Origin: an uncultured Clostridium sp.
GTDB taxonomy: Bacteria > Bacillota > Clostridia > Clostridiales > Clostridiaceae
NCBI GenBank assembly: GCA_934755305.1
Contig: CAKVLD010000016.1
Coordinates: 1 to 51,778 of the forward strand
DNA: 51,778 nt
Direction: 5' to 3'
Below are positions 1 to 8,428 of this stretch, piece after piece (position 1 is the first letter of the stretch; each line of letters begins with the position of its first letter). The notes under the pieces were generated by a model. It had not been told where the DNA came from. It did not search any database and was given only the letters and a program-made list of their open reading frames with translations. Made by a program: the position numbers and the translations under genes.

Positions 1-90
1 TCTATTAATTACATGACTCCAGAACAATGTGAATTATTAGCTAGAAGTACAGCATAGAAAGTTTGACTTTTTGTGTCAAAGATATTGACA
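1..90 (+). mobile_element. Right end of an insertion sequence: C-terminal tail of a transposase plus probable terminal repeat
   Basis: The first 57 bases read in frame 1 as a protein tail, SINYMTPEQCELLARSTA, ending in TAG at 55-57. The phrase INYMTPEQ resembles the end of DDE integrase-core transposases (IS3-like), where a Y/L-x-T/S-P motif closes the domain. After the stop comes an inverted repeat (TTTGAC at 62-67, GTCAAA at 75-80) and then TTGACA at 85-90, which could be the outer end of the element. Everything upstream is outside the window, so the family is a guess. Confidence 0.4.
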
Positions 91-171
91 TAAGACCACT
101 TTAGTTTAATCATTAAAATTATATAATAAAATATAGGTGTATTCAACTAACTGTGGAAAGAACCTAAGTTA

Positions 172-1249
172 ATGTATAAAATAAACTCGCATAGCGGAGC
201 TAACAAACTTATTGAACAAATCAACAAAAATATAGGTAATAAAGAGATTATTTTCGGTCTTGAAGCTACAGGACATTACTGGCTTTCTCTTTATTCTTTT
301 CTATTGGAAAAAGGTTATACAATTAATGTTATAAATCCTATTCAATCTGATAGTTTTAGAAATATTTATATCAGACAAACTAAAAATGACACCAAGGATT
401 CTTTCATTATTGCAGAAGTTATCAGATTCGGAAGATTTACTACAACTCAGTTAGCTGATGAAAAAATATTATCATTAAGGCAACTATGCCGCTACAGATT
501 ATCTCTAATTGACAGTGTTTCAGAACTTAAATGTAGAATTATCACTGTTCTTGATCAGATATTTCCTGAATATGAAAAATTATTTTCTGATACTTGGGGT
601 ATAAGTTGTAAAAAATTATTAGAAAAATATCAAACTCCTGAAGACCTTCTTGAACTTGATACAAATAAATTGGCTGACTTTTTGAAAGAACATAGTCGCG
701 GACAGCTTGGCTTTGCCAAAGCCGAAAAGATACAGGAAGCTGCTCAAAATACCTTTTACAGGCTCTGCTTTTAAATTTCAACTTAAACAGTTAATTAAGC
801 AAGTTTTATTTATTGAGAATCAAATTAAAGACTTAGACAAGGAAATTGAATTTTATTATAATCAATTTGATTCTCATCTTGAATCTATACCTGGAGTCGG
901 CAAGGTAACTGCTGCTATTATTCTTAGTGAAATTGGTGATATAACTAGATTTAAAAGTGCTAAAGCTTTAGTTGCTTATGCTGGCATTGATCCAACAGTC
1001 AAACAATCAGGACAATTTTTAGCTAATAATAATAAAATGTCAAAACGTGGTTCTCCTTATCTTAGAAGAGCTTTATTTCTATGTGCTTCAACTTGTACAT
1101 TACATGAAACTCCTCTTAATGATTATTATAACAAAAAGCGTAGTGAAGGTAAGCACCATCTCACTGCCGTGGGCGCAGTAGCTCATAAACTTACACATAT
1201 CATTTATGCTATTATGAGAGATAATAAGGACTATGAACCACTGTCATAA
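172..1249 (+). pseudogene. IS110-family transposase, 5'-truncated and frameshifted
   Basis: Frame 1 from 172 encodes the DEDD RuvC-like region (GLEATGHYWLSLYSFL, then KNDTKDSFIIAEVIRFGRF). After about 750 the reading moves to frame 2, which carries the C-terminal Transposase_20 domain: helix-hairpin-helix ESIPGVGKVTAAIILSEIG, then ALVAYAGIDP and the SKRGSPYLRRAL motif. Two lesions are visible. The first 40-60 residues, with the first catalytic Asp of the DEDD set, are missing because TAA at 165-167 blocks the frame. A +1 shift around 745-760 separates the halves. IS110 elements lack terminal inverted repeats and carry a bridge RNA in a flanking non-coding end; the 5' end that could hold it seems lost. 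Almost certainly inactive. Confidence 0.85.
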
Positions 1250-1306
1250 TCCTCAATAATCAATTAATCATATGAAACTATTAAAAAATTTATTATCTTT
1301 AATAGC

Positions 1307-1663
1307 TTATTTGTGTTGCTCTTTAAATTTCTTAACCTCTTTACACCATATGTCCACAAGTTCTCTTAAATCTTTTGTGTCAACTTCACACCAATTTCCC
1401 ATACCATCTTCAGCTAAATTATCATATACCTGCGTCTTATCCTTATGAATCTCAACACCACACACATTTCCATTCAGCTCTTCATAGTCACTTTCTCCAC
1501 TTAATACTTTATCAATAGCTTCAAATACATAACCAGGATCTGAGCCTTGTATATCAGACATTAAGAATTGAGCTATCATTTGATACCTCTCTTCCATAAT
1601 TATTATTAAATCCTTATCCCCATCACTATATTCCAATTTACTAAATTTATATTTATAATTCAC
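1307..1663 (-). CDS. Probable immunity protein for the adjacent EndoU toxin
   Basis: A 118-aa acidic soluble protein with no signal peptide or membrane segment. It starts with GTG, 6 bases after GAGGTG, and this ribosome site overlaps the toxin stop codon region (13-base gap), so the two are co-expressed. Notable segments are NVCGVEIHKDKTQVYDNL and GNWCEVDTKDLRELVDIW. The toxin-then-small-acidic-gene order is the standard immunity arrangement in polymorphic toxin loci. A remote likeness to small YacL/UPF0231-type proteins was considered but cannot be shown here. The function rests on position, size and charge. Confidence 0.6.
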   Translation of the reverse strand: MNYKYKFSKLEYSDGDKDLIIIMEERYQMIAQFLMSDIQGSDPGYVFEAIDKVLSGESDYEELNGNVCGVEIHKDKTQVYDNLAEDGMGNWCEVDTKDLRELVDIWCKEVKKFKEQHK

Positions 1664-1676
1664 TTAATTCACCTCA

Positions 1677-3317
1677 TTATTGCTTTGGAAATGCTGATAT
1701 TATCTTCTTCGTATCATTATCAATATACATTTCTATTTTAAACCCACTTGCAGTTTTACCTCTGTAAGTATTTCTTGTACCTTGAATAAACTGCTTATTA
1801 TTATAAGCTTCATTAATTGCATCTACTACATCCTGAGCAGTCCAGCTTTCTGGGAAAAACGTTGACTTTCCACCATTTGCAGTTTTGACAATACTACTTA
1901 TTTCAACCTTTCCAGTATAAATACCTAATTCATCAGGTACTGACTTAGTGCCTTCTATTATTTTGCCTTTTGATGTAGGAAATCCTTCATAATGAAACCC
2001 TACTGCCTTCCCTCTCTTATTTATCTCTCCTTCTAGTATATGTTCTAATGCTCCATCTTTAAAATTTTCTGTATTTTTTAAATCAGCTATTGACTTCACA
2101 TAGCTGGTCTTAGTTGTACAACTATTCACCTTAATAGTATTATGAGTTAATATTCCATCACTACTAACAAAGAAAGTATGATCCTCATCAATACTCAAAT
2201 TATAAGTCTTAATAGGATAAGATACTTCTTCAGCAGAAACATCTAAAACATCAGTAACTTCTCCATTACTTAATACTAACTTATCCCCTACCTCAATCTC
2301 TATAGCAGAATTCCACCACTTACCTTCTACCATAAATAAGTGTCCTGTAGTACTTTGTATTTTACCATTACTATGCTCTATTGTACATATTTCGTAAGTA
2401 CTTCTCTCTATTGTATCTATTACTTCTTTATAGCTTGTTTCATTAGTTTCCTCATTAAAAGATAATACCCTATCTCCTATTTTGATATCTTCAATTTTCT
2501 TAATACCTTCTTCAGTATGTACTAAAGTTCCAGCTACAAAACATCCATTTCCGAGGCACCTACTACCTTCAGCAGTTGTACTTGCTTTACTTATAGTGTC
2601 TGTAGCTCCATTTTTATATGTAACTGCAAATTCATCTCCCAAATCTATAGTGGAAAACATCTTATCAGCTTTTTCACCACGCCTTAAGAATTTGCTATTT
2701 TGTTTTGCTGTTTTTTCTACTCCCTCTTTTGCTATAGTTTTAACACCATCTATAGCTTCATCACCATACTTTAAAAGTTTTGCAGCTTCATCACTATATT
2801 TTAATGATTTTATCATATCACAAAATGGAATCATAGCAAGTAAACATATTCCTGCTTCCAGCCAATGTCCTCTAAGTAATGATATTCCTGCATTTATAAA
2901 ATCACAGATATCTCCCACACCTGGTATAAAACCTGCTACATCTAAAACAGCTTGTACCTTATCTAAGAATACATCAAAATCTGACGTTATTTCTATTTTA
3001 TTTTCTTTACAATAAGATTCAACTCTACCTTTAAAGTTTTTAGCTAAATCTTCGTCTGTTGTTTTTACTTTTTCTATAAAGTTTGTAAAGTTCCCTTGAA
3101 AATAATTTATTTCATCATAACTTTTTTCTATTTCTCTTTTTTGAGAATACAACTCATTTAATATTTCACTAGAATATCTATACCCACCTTCTAGAGATTC
3201 TATTTTTTTTATTGCTTCTTCTGTATTTCTTAATTCTTTTTCTAAACTATTTAAGGAATTTTTTAAATTTATATTTATCTCAGTAGATTCTCCATAATCA
3301 ACTATTAGTTTTCTCAA
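1677..3317 (-). CDS. Polymorphic toxin: helical LXG-like N-terminus, pre-toxin region, Hint autoprotease, EndoU ribonuclease
   Basis: 546 aa, starting with TTG after a GGGGGA ribosome site. Residues 1-115 are charged helix/coiled coil, like the export part of LXG toxins of the type VII pathway. Residues 120-166 (FIPGVGDICDFINAG, then HWLEAGICLLAMIPF) match a pre-toxin hydrophobic module. Hint starts at Cys259 (GNGCFVAGTLVHT), has TGHLF near 324-328 and ends at THN 391-393, so it could self-cleave and release the tip. Residues 405-546 look like bacterial EndoU: His426 in EHILEGE, His442 in GFHYEG, STFFPESW at 485-492 and SAFP at the end. EndoU tips cleave RNA, often tRNA. No Sec signal is present. 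Partner and immunity genes flank it. Confidence 0.85.
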   Translation of the reverse strand: MRKLIVDYGESTEININLKNSLNSLEKELRNTEEAIKKIESLEGGYRYSSEILNELYSQKREIEKSYDEINYFQGNFTNFIEKVKTTDEDLAKNFKGRVESYCKENKIEITSDFDVFLDKVQAVLDVAGFIPGVGDICDFINAGISLLRGHWLEAGICLLAMIPFCDMIKSLKYSDEAAKLLKYGDEAIDGVKTIAKEGVEKTAKQNSKFLRRGEKADKMFSTIDLGDEFAVTYKNGATDTISKASTTAEGSRCLGNGCFVAGTLVHTEEGIKKIEDIKIGDRVLSFNEETNETSYKEVIDTIERSTYEICTIEHSNGKIQSTTGHLFMVEGKWWNSAIEIEVGDKLVLSNGEVTDVLDVSAEEVSYPIKTYNLSIDEDHTFFVSSDGILTHNTIKVNSCTTKTSYVKSIADLKNTENFKDGALEHILEGEINKRGKAVGFHYEGFPTSKGKIIEGTKSVPDELGIYTGKVEISSIVKTANGGKSTFFPESWTAQDVVDAINEAYNNKQFIQGTRNTYRGKTASGFKIEMYIDNDTKKIISAFPKQ

Positions 3318-3339
3318 AAGGTTATCCCCCTAACTTATC

Positions 3340-3507
3340 CTATATTTGTTCCCCTTCAGTTACCAAAGCATCTAGTTTCTCTCTAGCATCCTTTAGCATA
3401 CTATTTAAAAATTCTAATCTTGATATATGTCCTTTTAATTCCCCTATTGCTTTATCGTATACAGTAATGGCATTATCTATAGCTTCCATTTCTATTTTAA
3501 AATCCAT
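3340..3507 (-). CDS. Small helical partner protein of the LXG-like toxin
   Basis: A 55-aa ORF starting ATG at 3507 with AAAGGTAGG 8 bases upstream. Its stop is 22 bases before the toxin TTG. The protein is an amphipathic helix pair rich in charge (start MDFKIEMEAIDNAITVYDKA, later SRLEFLNSMLKDAREKL) with a leucine/isoleucine heptad look. LXG toxins are typically preceded by one or two small WXG100-like helical partners (Lap proteins) needed for export. Size, order and helical character fit that role; there is no W-x-G, so the assignment rests on context. Confidence 0.7.
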   Translation of the reverse strand: MDFKIEMEAIDNAITVYDKAIGELKGHISRLEFLNSMLKDAREKLDALVTEGEQI

Positions 3508-3914
3508 TACTTTAACCTACCTTTTACTAAAAATGTTATTAATATTTTTATTCTGCAAAGTTCTACATATTTTATTAATATTTATAATACTAACATATAA
3601 TTTAATTTGTTACAAAGTACTTTTTCCAAAAAGACTATAACAGAAGTAATTCATCTTTGCCTTACAATATGGTTGTTTTTATGCATCGGCACAACTAACC
3701 CACTCTAAATTTTACTTGCTAAAGAATTACTTTTGTTACTCACTTAAAATGAAAAAAATATTCCAAAATAATTTTTTTATTATTTTGAAAATATTTTTAT
3801 AAATCTAATTCTATTTTTCAAAAAAATATTTTTGATTTAACTATCATATCTATACCTATCATAGTTATCTTGCTAAATCCAGTAAACAAGCCACTTCTAG
3901 CAAAAGCATATATA
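3508..3914. other. AT-rich intergenic stretch upstream of the toxin operon
   Basis: About 400 bases with no convincing coding sequence on either strand. It is extremely AT-rich with several runs of A or T and would hold the toxin operon promoter, though no clear -35/-10 pair stands out. It is followed by the 17-bp tandem array and then the large palindrome, so the whole gene-free block between the toxin operon and dbpA is about 780 bases. Confidence 0.5.
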
Positions 3915-4016
3915 TTTTTTCACATCAAATATTCTTATGCATCAAATGTTTTTTTACATAGAATATTTTTTTACATCAAATGCATTTCTGCATCAAATAT
4001 TTTTATACATAATAAA
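3915..4016 (-). repeat. Tandem array, 17-bp period, core TTTGATG (CATCAAA on plus)
   Basis: Five consecutive 17-base units begin at 3915, 3932, 3949, 3966 and 3983, with a decayed sixth at 4000. On the plus strand each ends in a CATCAAAT-like core (unit 3 has CATAGAAT) preceded by a T-rich spacer. On the minus strand the units read roughly TTTGATGYA plus an A-rich tail. The period is exact while spacers vary, so the core and spacing appear conserved. A related array lies at 48974-49040. Too short and too variable for CRISPR; a protein-binding array or simple repeat expansion are the alternatives. Confidence 0.75.
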
Positions 4017-4054
4017 AACATTTATTCTTCTTAAGTGTAGAGTGTCGTGTACAC

Positions 4055-4263
4055 AGAAAAATCTTCATAGTGTTGCTGGCGGTCATTATTTGAATGAGCT
4101 TTAGAATTTCATCTTTGGGGAAGTTAAGTTGGACGACTAGAAGGGTAACTGTTTGAGCTACGGCGAGTTTTACCCTTCCGTCTAACTTAACTTACACGAA
4201 GATAGAAATTCTTAGCGAAATTCAACTAACATGACCAGAAGCAACACTATGAAGATTTTTCAG
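4055..4263. repeat. 209-bp near-perfect palindromic element
   Basis: The outer 21 bases are perfect inverted repeats: AAAAATCTTCATAGTGTTGCT at 4057-4077 pairs with its complement ending at 4261. Pairing continues inward with few interruptions: AGAATTTCATCTT with AAGATAGAAATTCT, AAGTTAAGTT with AACTTAACTT, and AGAAGGGTAA with TTACCCTTC. The apical loop contains GTTTGAGCTACGGCGAGTTT, itself a small GAGC/GCGAG-type hairpin. It begins 29 bases beyond the dbpA stop codon, so it may be transcribed from the minus strand. It could be a structured RNA, a MITE-like palindromic repeat, or both; it is far larger than a terminator. Confidence 0.85.
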
Positions 4264-4291
4264 TTCTCACCACATCTAAACTAATACCACA

Positions 4292-5734
4292 CTACTTCCT
4301 AGCAATTTCAACCTTTAACTTTTTCCCTTTAATTGTTTTATTTTTAAGTGCCTCTAGCACCATCTTCCCCTTCCCATTTAATATTTCTACATAAGATCCA
4401 TTATCCTGAATATCAATAATACCAATATCTTCTCCTAAAACACCATCCAAATTAGATATAGTACCAACGAAATCAACAGCTCTTATCTTCTTCTTCTTTC
4501 CACCATTAAAATAAAGCTTAGTAATTCCCTTATTAACACTCTTAGCTTTACTAGATTTCTTCTTACCTCTTCTACTTAGAAACTCAACAGCTTCCTTTTC
4601 CCTATCCCTATCTACAACTAAATCATTTAAATTCTTTTCCTCTAACTTATAATCAATAAACTCTTCAATTGCATCTAAATACTTATCTTCATAAGGAGTA
4701 ACAAAAGTAATAGCTACACCTTTCTTACCAGCTCGTCCTGTTCTTCCTATTCTATGTACATATGCTTCCTTCTCTACAGGTACATCTATGTTAATTACAT
4801 GAGTAACGTCCTCTACATCAATACCTCTAGCTACTACATCTGTAGCTATTAAAATTCTAAATTCTCCTCTTTTGAATTTTTCCATAGCTTCAATTCTGTC
4901 CTTTTGAAGCATTCCACCATGAATTTTTATTGCTGAATATCCTTTCTTACTTACAAAGTCATAGGCTAAATCAACATTTTCTTTTGTTCTACAAAATGCT
5001 ACTGCTGTTTCTGGCTTTTCTTTTATTAATACTTTGTTGAAAGTATCTAATTTTTCACTTCCTAAAGGTCTGTACATATAATGATTAATCCTATTAGTTA
5101 TAGCATTTTCCTTTTCTATTTCAATATTAACAGGACGATTCATATATTTATTAGATAAATTCAGGATTTCCTCTGGAATAGTTGCTGAAAATAACATGGT
5201 AGTTCTCTTTTTAGGTAGTCTTCTCATAACTCCTTCAACTTGACCTATAAATCCCATATTTAACATTTCATCTGCTTCATCTATTACTAAATATTTAATA
5301 TTTTTTATATTTAAAGTTCCTCTATCTATATGATCTAATACTCTTCCTGGAGTTCCTATTACCATATGAGTTTTATTTTTTAATTCCCTTGCTTGATCTT
5401 TAAAAGGTGACTTTCCATATAAAGCTACTCCTTTTATTCTTTTAAATCTTCCTATATTTTTAACATCTTCATTAATTTGAATTGCTAATTCTCTAGTTGG
5501 ACTTAAAATTAAAACTTCAGGTGTATTCTCTTCCCACTTAACTCTTTCACAAAGAGGTATTACAAAAGCTGCTGTTTTACCTGAACCTGTTTGTGCCTTT
5601 ACTAATAAATCTTTATTTAACAAAGCTTCTCCTATTACAGCCTTTTGTACTTTTGTTGGCTCTAAATATTCTAATGCCTTTAAAGCTCTTAATATTTCAT
5701 CACTTAACTTATAATCTTCAAATTTCTTTTTCAT
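4292..5734 (-). CDS. dbpA: ATP-dependent DEAD-box RNA helicase, DbpA/YxiN type
   Basis: 480 aa, the usual length of Bacillus YxiN/DbpA. The Q motif region is FEDYKLSDEILRALKALEY, followed by AQTGSGKT (Walker A), PTRELAIQ, GTPGR, DEAD, SAT, then ARGID and HRIGRTGRAG in the second RecA lobe. The last ~75 residues (from KKKIRAVDFVGTI to the end) form the DbpA RNA-binding domain, which targets these helicases to hairpin 92 of 23S rRNA for large-subunit assembly. Start ATG follows TAAGGAG. It lies 24 bases behind the Crp/Fnr-like gene in the same direction, so the two are probably co-transcribed. The large palindrome sits just downstream. Confidence 0.93.
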   Translation of the reverse strand: MKKKFEDYKLSDEILRALKALEYLEPTKVQKAVIGEALLNKDLLVKAQTGSGKTAAFVIPLCERVKWEENTPEVLILSPTRELAIQINEDVKNIGRFKRIKGVALYGKSPFKDQARELKNKTHMVIGTPGRVLDHIDRGTLNIKNIKYLVIDEADEMLNMGFIGQVEGVMRRLPKKRTTMLFSATIPEEILNLSNKYMNRPVNIEIEKENAITNRINHYMYRPLGSEKLDTFNKVLIKEKPETAVAFCRTKENVDLAYDFVSKKGYSAIKIHGGMLQKDRIEAMEKFKRGEFRILIATDVVARGIDVEDVTHVINIDVPVEKEAYVHRIGRTGRAGKKGVAITFVTPYEDKYLDAIEEFIDYKLEEKNLNDLVVDRDREKEAVEFLSRRGKKKSSKAKSVNKGITKLYFNGGKKKKIRAVDFVGTISNLDGVLGEDIGIIDIQDNGSYVEILNGKGKMVLEALKNKTIKGKKLKVEIARK

Positions 5735-5758
5735 TTTTTCTCCTTAGGTATATGTGTT

Positions 5759-6430
5759 TTATTCAAATAATTGTTCTTCTAGTAAATCAAAATCTAAAAT
5801 AGTTATACTACTTCTATCAAATTTAATTATCCCTTCATTTCTAAGTTTTATAAGTTCTCTAGAAAAAGATGGTCTTGGCATACCTAAATATGCTGCTATT
5901 GATTCTTTACTGCCTCTTAGTTTTATATTCAAACTATTTTGTTCTTTACTTTTTTCTATTATGAAATTTACAACCCTTTCTTTTAAACTTTTAAATGATA
6001 TACTTTTTACCTTTGCATTTAACATAAATATTTTATCACTTAATAATGTAGTAAAATTCTCTAATATCCTTTCTTCACTTAAACATAAACTTAACATTTC
6101 AGAACGTTTAATAAACATTATAACACTATCTTCAGCTGCTACAACAGTTGCAGGATATAGTCTATAAGAAGAAAATACTAACGCTTCTCCAAAAACATTT
6201 CCTGCTCTAAGTGTTTGTAATATAATACTATTTCCATTAGAGTATAAACGCTCTATTTGTATAGAACCTTCTAATATTAATCCTATAGAATTACAGTCAT
6301 CTTCTTCATGAGCTATAATATCGCCCTTTTTATAGGAAGTTTTATGAAAGTTTATTCTCTCTAATATGTTCTTAATATCTTCCTCTTTCATATTTTTAAA
6401 CAATTGGTTTTTTAATATTCTTTCTATCAT
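5759..6430 (-). CDS. Crp/Fnr-family transcriptional regulator
   Basis: 223 aa. The N-terminal ~125 residues form a cyclic-nucleotide-binding-type beta barrel (KKGDIIAHEEDDCNSIGLIL, then LRAGNVFGEALVFSS). The C-terminus carries a winged helix-turn-helix: GSKESIAAYLGMPRPSFSREL. There is no four-cysteine N-terminal cluster like FNR, so an oxygen-sensing Fe-S centre is not indicated. The ribosome site is weak. As first gene ahead of dbpA it may be co-transcribed with it; its targets are unknown. Confidence 0.85.
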   Translation of the reverse strand: MIERILKNQLFKNMKEEDIKNILERINFHKTSYKKGDIIAHEEDDCNSIGLILEGSIQIERLYSNGNSIILQTLRAGNVFGEALVFSSYRLYPATVVAAEDSVIMFIKRSEMLSLCLSEERILENFTTLLSDKIFMLNAKVKSISFKSLKERVVNFIIEKSKEQNSLNIKLRGSKESIAAYLGMPRPSFSRELIKLRNEGIIKFDRSSITILDFDLLEEQLFE

Positions 6431-6464
6431 AATCTTAATTATATACTAATTTTCCTTACTAACA

Positions 6465-6505
6465 ATAAAAAAATGGGGCTGTCGCACTATATGAACAGAC
6501 CCTTT
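6465..6505 (-). terminator. Rho-independent terminator of the ACT/UPF0210 operon
   Basis: On the minus strand GGGTCTGTTC pairs with GACAGCCCC and is followed by a run of T. It lies 23 bases past the UPF0210 stop codon. Confidence 0.75.
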
Positions 6506-6527
6506 CTATAATTTGATTATTATTTAT

Positions 6528-7892
6528 CTAGTTTTTAAATGAATGAATAGGAGCTGGTATTCTACCACCTCTAGCAGTAAATAGCTCTGAAGAATTTTTA
6601 TTTACTTTCATAACAGGAGCTCTTCCTAAAAGTCCTCCAAATTCAACCATATCTCCAACTTTACAACCTGGAGCTGGTATTATTCTTACTGCTGTTGTTT
6701 TATTGTTTATTACACCTATAGCAGCTTCATCAGCTATCATAGCAGAAATAGTTGATGCAGGTGTATCTCCTGGAATTGCAATCATATCTAATCCTACTGA
6801 ACATACACAAGTCATAGCTTCAAGTTTTTCTAAATTTAATGATCCTTTTAATACAGCATTTATCATTCCTGCATCTTCTGATACTGGAATAAATGCACCA
6901 CTTAATCCTCCAACATGACTACATGCCATAACTCCACCTTTTTTAACTGCATCATTTAATAAAGCTAAAGCTGCTGTAGTTCCATGAGTTCCAACAGTTT
7001 CTAAACCTATTTCTTCAAGTATTGCTGCAACTGAATCTCCAACAGCTGGTGTTGGTGCTAAAGATAAATCTACTATTCCAAATGGTACGTTTAATCTCTT
7101 AGAAGCTTCTTTTGCTACTAATTGCCCCATTCTAGTAACTTTAAATGCAGTATTTTTTATTGTATCTGCTACTACGTCAAAAGATTCTCCTCTAACCTTT
7201 TGTAATGCCCTTTCAACTACTCCTGGACCACTTACACCTACATTAATAACTTTATCAGCTTCTCCTACACCATGAAAAGCTCCAGCCATAAATGGATTAT
7301 CTTCAACTGCATTAGCAAATACCACTAACTTTGCACATCCAAAACCTTTTTGCTCTTTTGTTAATTCAGCTGTTTCCTTTATTATTTCGCCCATATCTCT
7401 AACAGCATTCATATTAATACCACATTTAGTTGAGCCAACATTTACTGATGCACAAACTTTGCTTGTAACTTTTAATGCTTCTGGTATAGATTTTATAAGT
7501 ATTTTATCTCCCTTTGTGCACCCCTTATGTACTAAAGCTGAAAATCCTCCAATAAAGTCAATTCCTAGTTCATTTGCTGCTTTATCTAAAGTTTTTGCAA
7601 ATTCAACATAATCTTCTTCATCAGTAGCTCCTGCTATTATTGATATTGGAGTTACTGAAACTCTTTTATTTACTATTGGAATTCCAAATTCATTTTCAAT
7701 TTCCTTTCCAACCCTAACAAGATCTTTAGCTGATGTCATAATTTTATTATATATTTTCTCTCTAGCCTTTTCCCCATCTGAATCAATACAATCTAGTAAT
7801 GATATCCCCATAGTAATAGTTCTAACATCTAGATTTTCTTCTTCAATCATTTTTATTGTTTCTAAAACATTTTGTGCTGTGAAATTACTCAT
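6528..7892 (-). CDS. UPF0210 / PFL-family protein of unknown function
   Basis: 454 aa, the standard length of this family, found with an ACT-domain partner in many Firmicutes and archaea. Recognisable segments are GISLLDCIDSDGEKAREKIY, GFSALVHKGCTKGD, NVGVSGPGVVERAL, LSLAPTPAVGDSVAAILEEI and the C-terminal GGRIPAPIHS. It has many small residues and a soluble barrel-like pattern. It lies 21 bases behind the ACT gene with GGGGGG as ribosome site. The pair is expressed from a T-box leader, tying it to aminoacyl-tRNA status. No catalytic role has been settled for the family as far as I know. Confidence 0.9.
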   Translation of the reverse strand: MSNFTAQNVLETIKMIEEENLDVRTITMGISLLDCIDSDGEKAREKIYNKIMTSAKDLVRVGKEIENEFGIPIVNKRVSVTPISIIAGATDEEDYVEFAKTLDKAANELGIDFIGGFSALVHKGCTKGDKILIKSIPEALKVTSKVCASVNVGSTKCGINMNAVRDMGEIIKETAELTKEQKGFGCAKLVVFANAVEDNPFMAGAFHGVGEADKVINVGVSGPGVVERALQKVRGESFDVVADTIKNTAFKVTRMGQLVAKEASKRLNVPFGIVDLSLAPTPAVGDSVAAILEEIGLETVGTHGTTAALALLNDAVKKGGVMACSHVGGLSGAFIPVSEDAGMINAVLKGSLNLEKLEAMTCVCSVGLDMIAIPGDTPASTISAMIADEAAIGVINNKTTAVRIIPAPGCKVGDMVEFGGLLGRAPVMKVNKNSSELFTARGGRIPAPIHSFKN

Positions 7893-7913
7893 GTTCGTGC
7901 CCCCCTAGATTTT

Positions 7914-8183
7914 TTATACTGAATGCATTAAATTAAATATTTCTTCTCTTTGTATCTTTATATCTACCTTTAATTCTTTACCTTTAATGTCTAAACCTTT
8001 TTTAATTTCATCAATATTGGCATTTGCATTACTTTGATCTAATAACATTATCATTGTAAAATATCCATCCATTATTGTTTGATTAACATTTAAGATGTTA
8101 ATATTAAACTTTTGTAATTCACTACTTATTCCTGCTATAATACCTACTTGATCCTTTCCTATTACTGTTAAAATTGACTTCAT
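7914..8183 (-). CDS. ACT-domain protein, UPF0237 family
   Basis: 89 aa from ATG at 8183. I prefer this start to the ATG three codons earlier because AGGAG touches the earlier one and sits 9 bases from this one. One ACT fold: SILTVIGKDQVGIIAGISSE, then NILNVNQTIMDGYFTMIMLL. ACT domains bind amino acids or similar small ligands and often act as regulatory subunits. The family is nearly always adjacent to a UPF0210 gene, as here, so it is probably the ligand-sensing partner of that protein. Confidence 0.9.
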   Translation of the reverse strand: MKSILTVIGKDQVGIIAGISSELQKFNINILNVNQTIMDGYFTMIMLLDQSNANANIDEIKKGLDIKGKELKVDIKIQREEIFNLMHSV

Positions 8184-8224
8184 ACTCTTCATCTCCTATT
8201 CAAATTTTTATAAAATAAAAAAGC

Positions 8225-8400
8225 TATACCAACATAAAGGGACGAAATTACTTCCGCGGTTCCACCCTTTTTGGCAATAGCCCTACTTTAAACTTAATTA
8301 ATGCTCCAAGGCTCCATTTTCATAAAATCAATTTAGCTACTTACACCAAAACCATAGCCTCTCTAAAAAATTGATAATATTACTTTTCCTCTTCTTAACA
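8225..8400 (-). promoter_or_regulatory. T-box riboswitch leader of the ACT/UPF0210 operon
   Basis: On the minus strand the T-box core GGGTGGAACCGCGG lies at about 8267-8251, followed by CGTCCCTTT that closes the terminator-type stem. Stem I is visible: AGTA on the 5' side, AGAGAG at 8364-8359, the apical hairpin GCTATGG...TAAGTAGC, then AAATTGAT pairing with ATCAATTT. By spacing to the conserved CTTGGAGC segment, the specifier is most likely ATG (8323-8321, Met). TAT, one base earlier and directly before GAA, is an alternative. The UGGA acceptor-pairing sequence predicts a U discriminator base, which fits neither Met nor Tyr well, so the amino acid is unsettled. Confidence 0.88.
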
Positions 8401-8428
8401 TTTTTATCAGTATTTATTTTTTAAGTTA

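Noticed and set aside
542..781. Opposite-strand reading frame inside the IS110 remnant
   Set aside because: It is antisense to recognisable transposase sequence and has no ribosome site or known motif.
2482..3015. 177-codon frame antisense to the toxin gene
   Set aside because: Shadow of the Hint and pre-toxin coding region; no ribosome site and low-information composition.
3915..4016. CRISPR array
   Set aside because: Period of 17 bases is far too short, units are not separated into repeats and unique spacers, and no cas genes are present.
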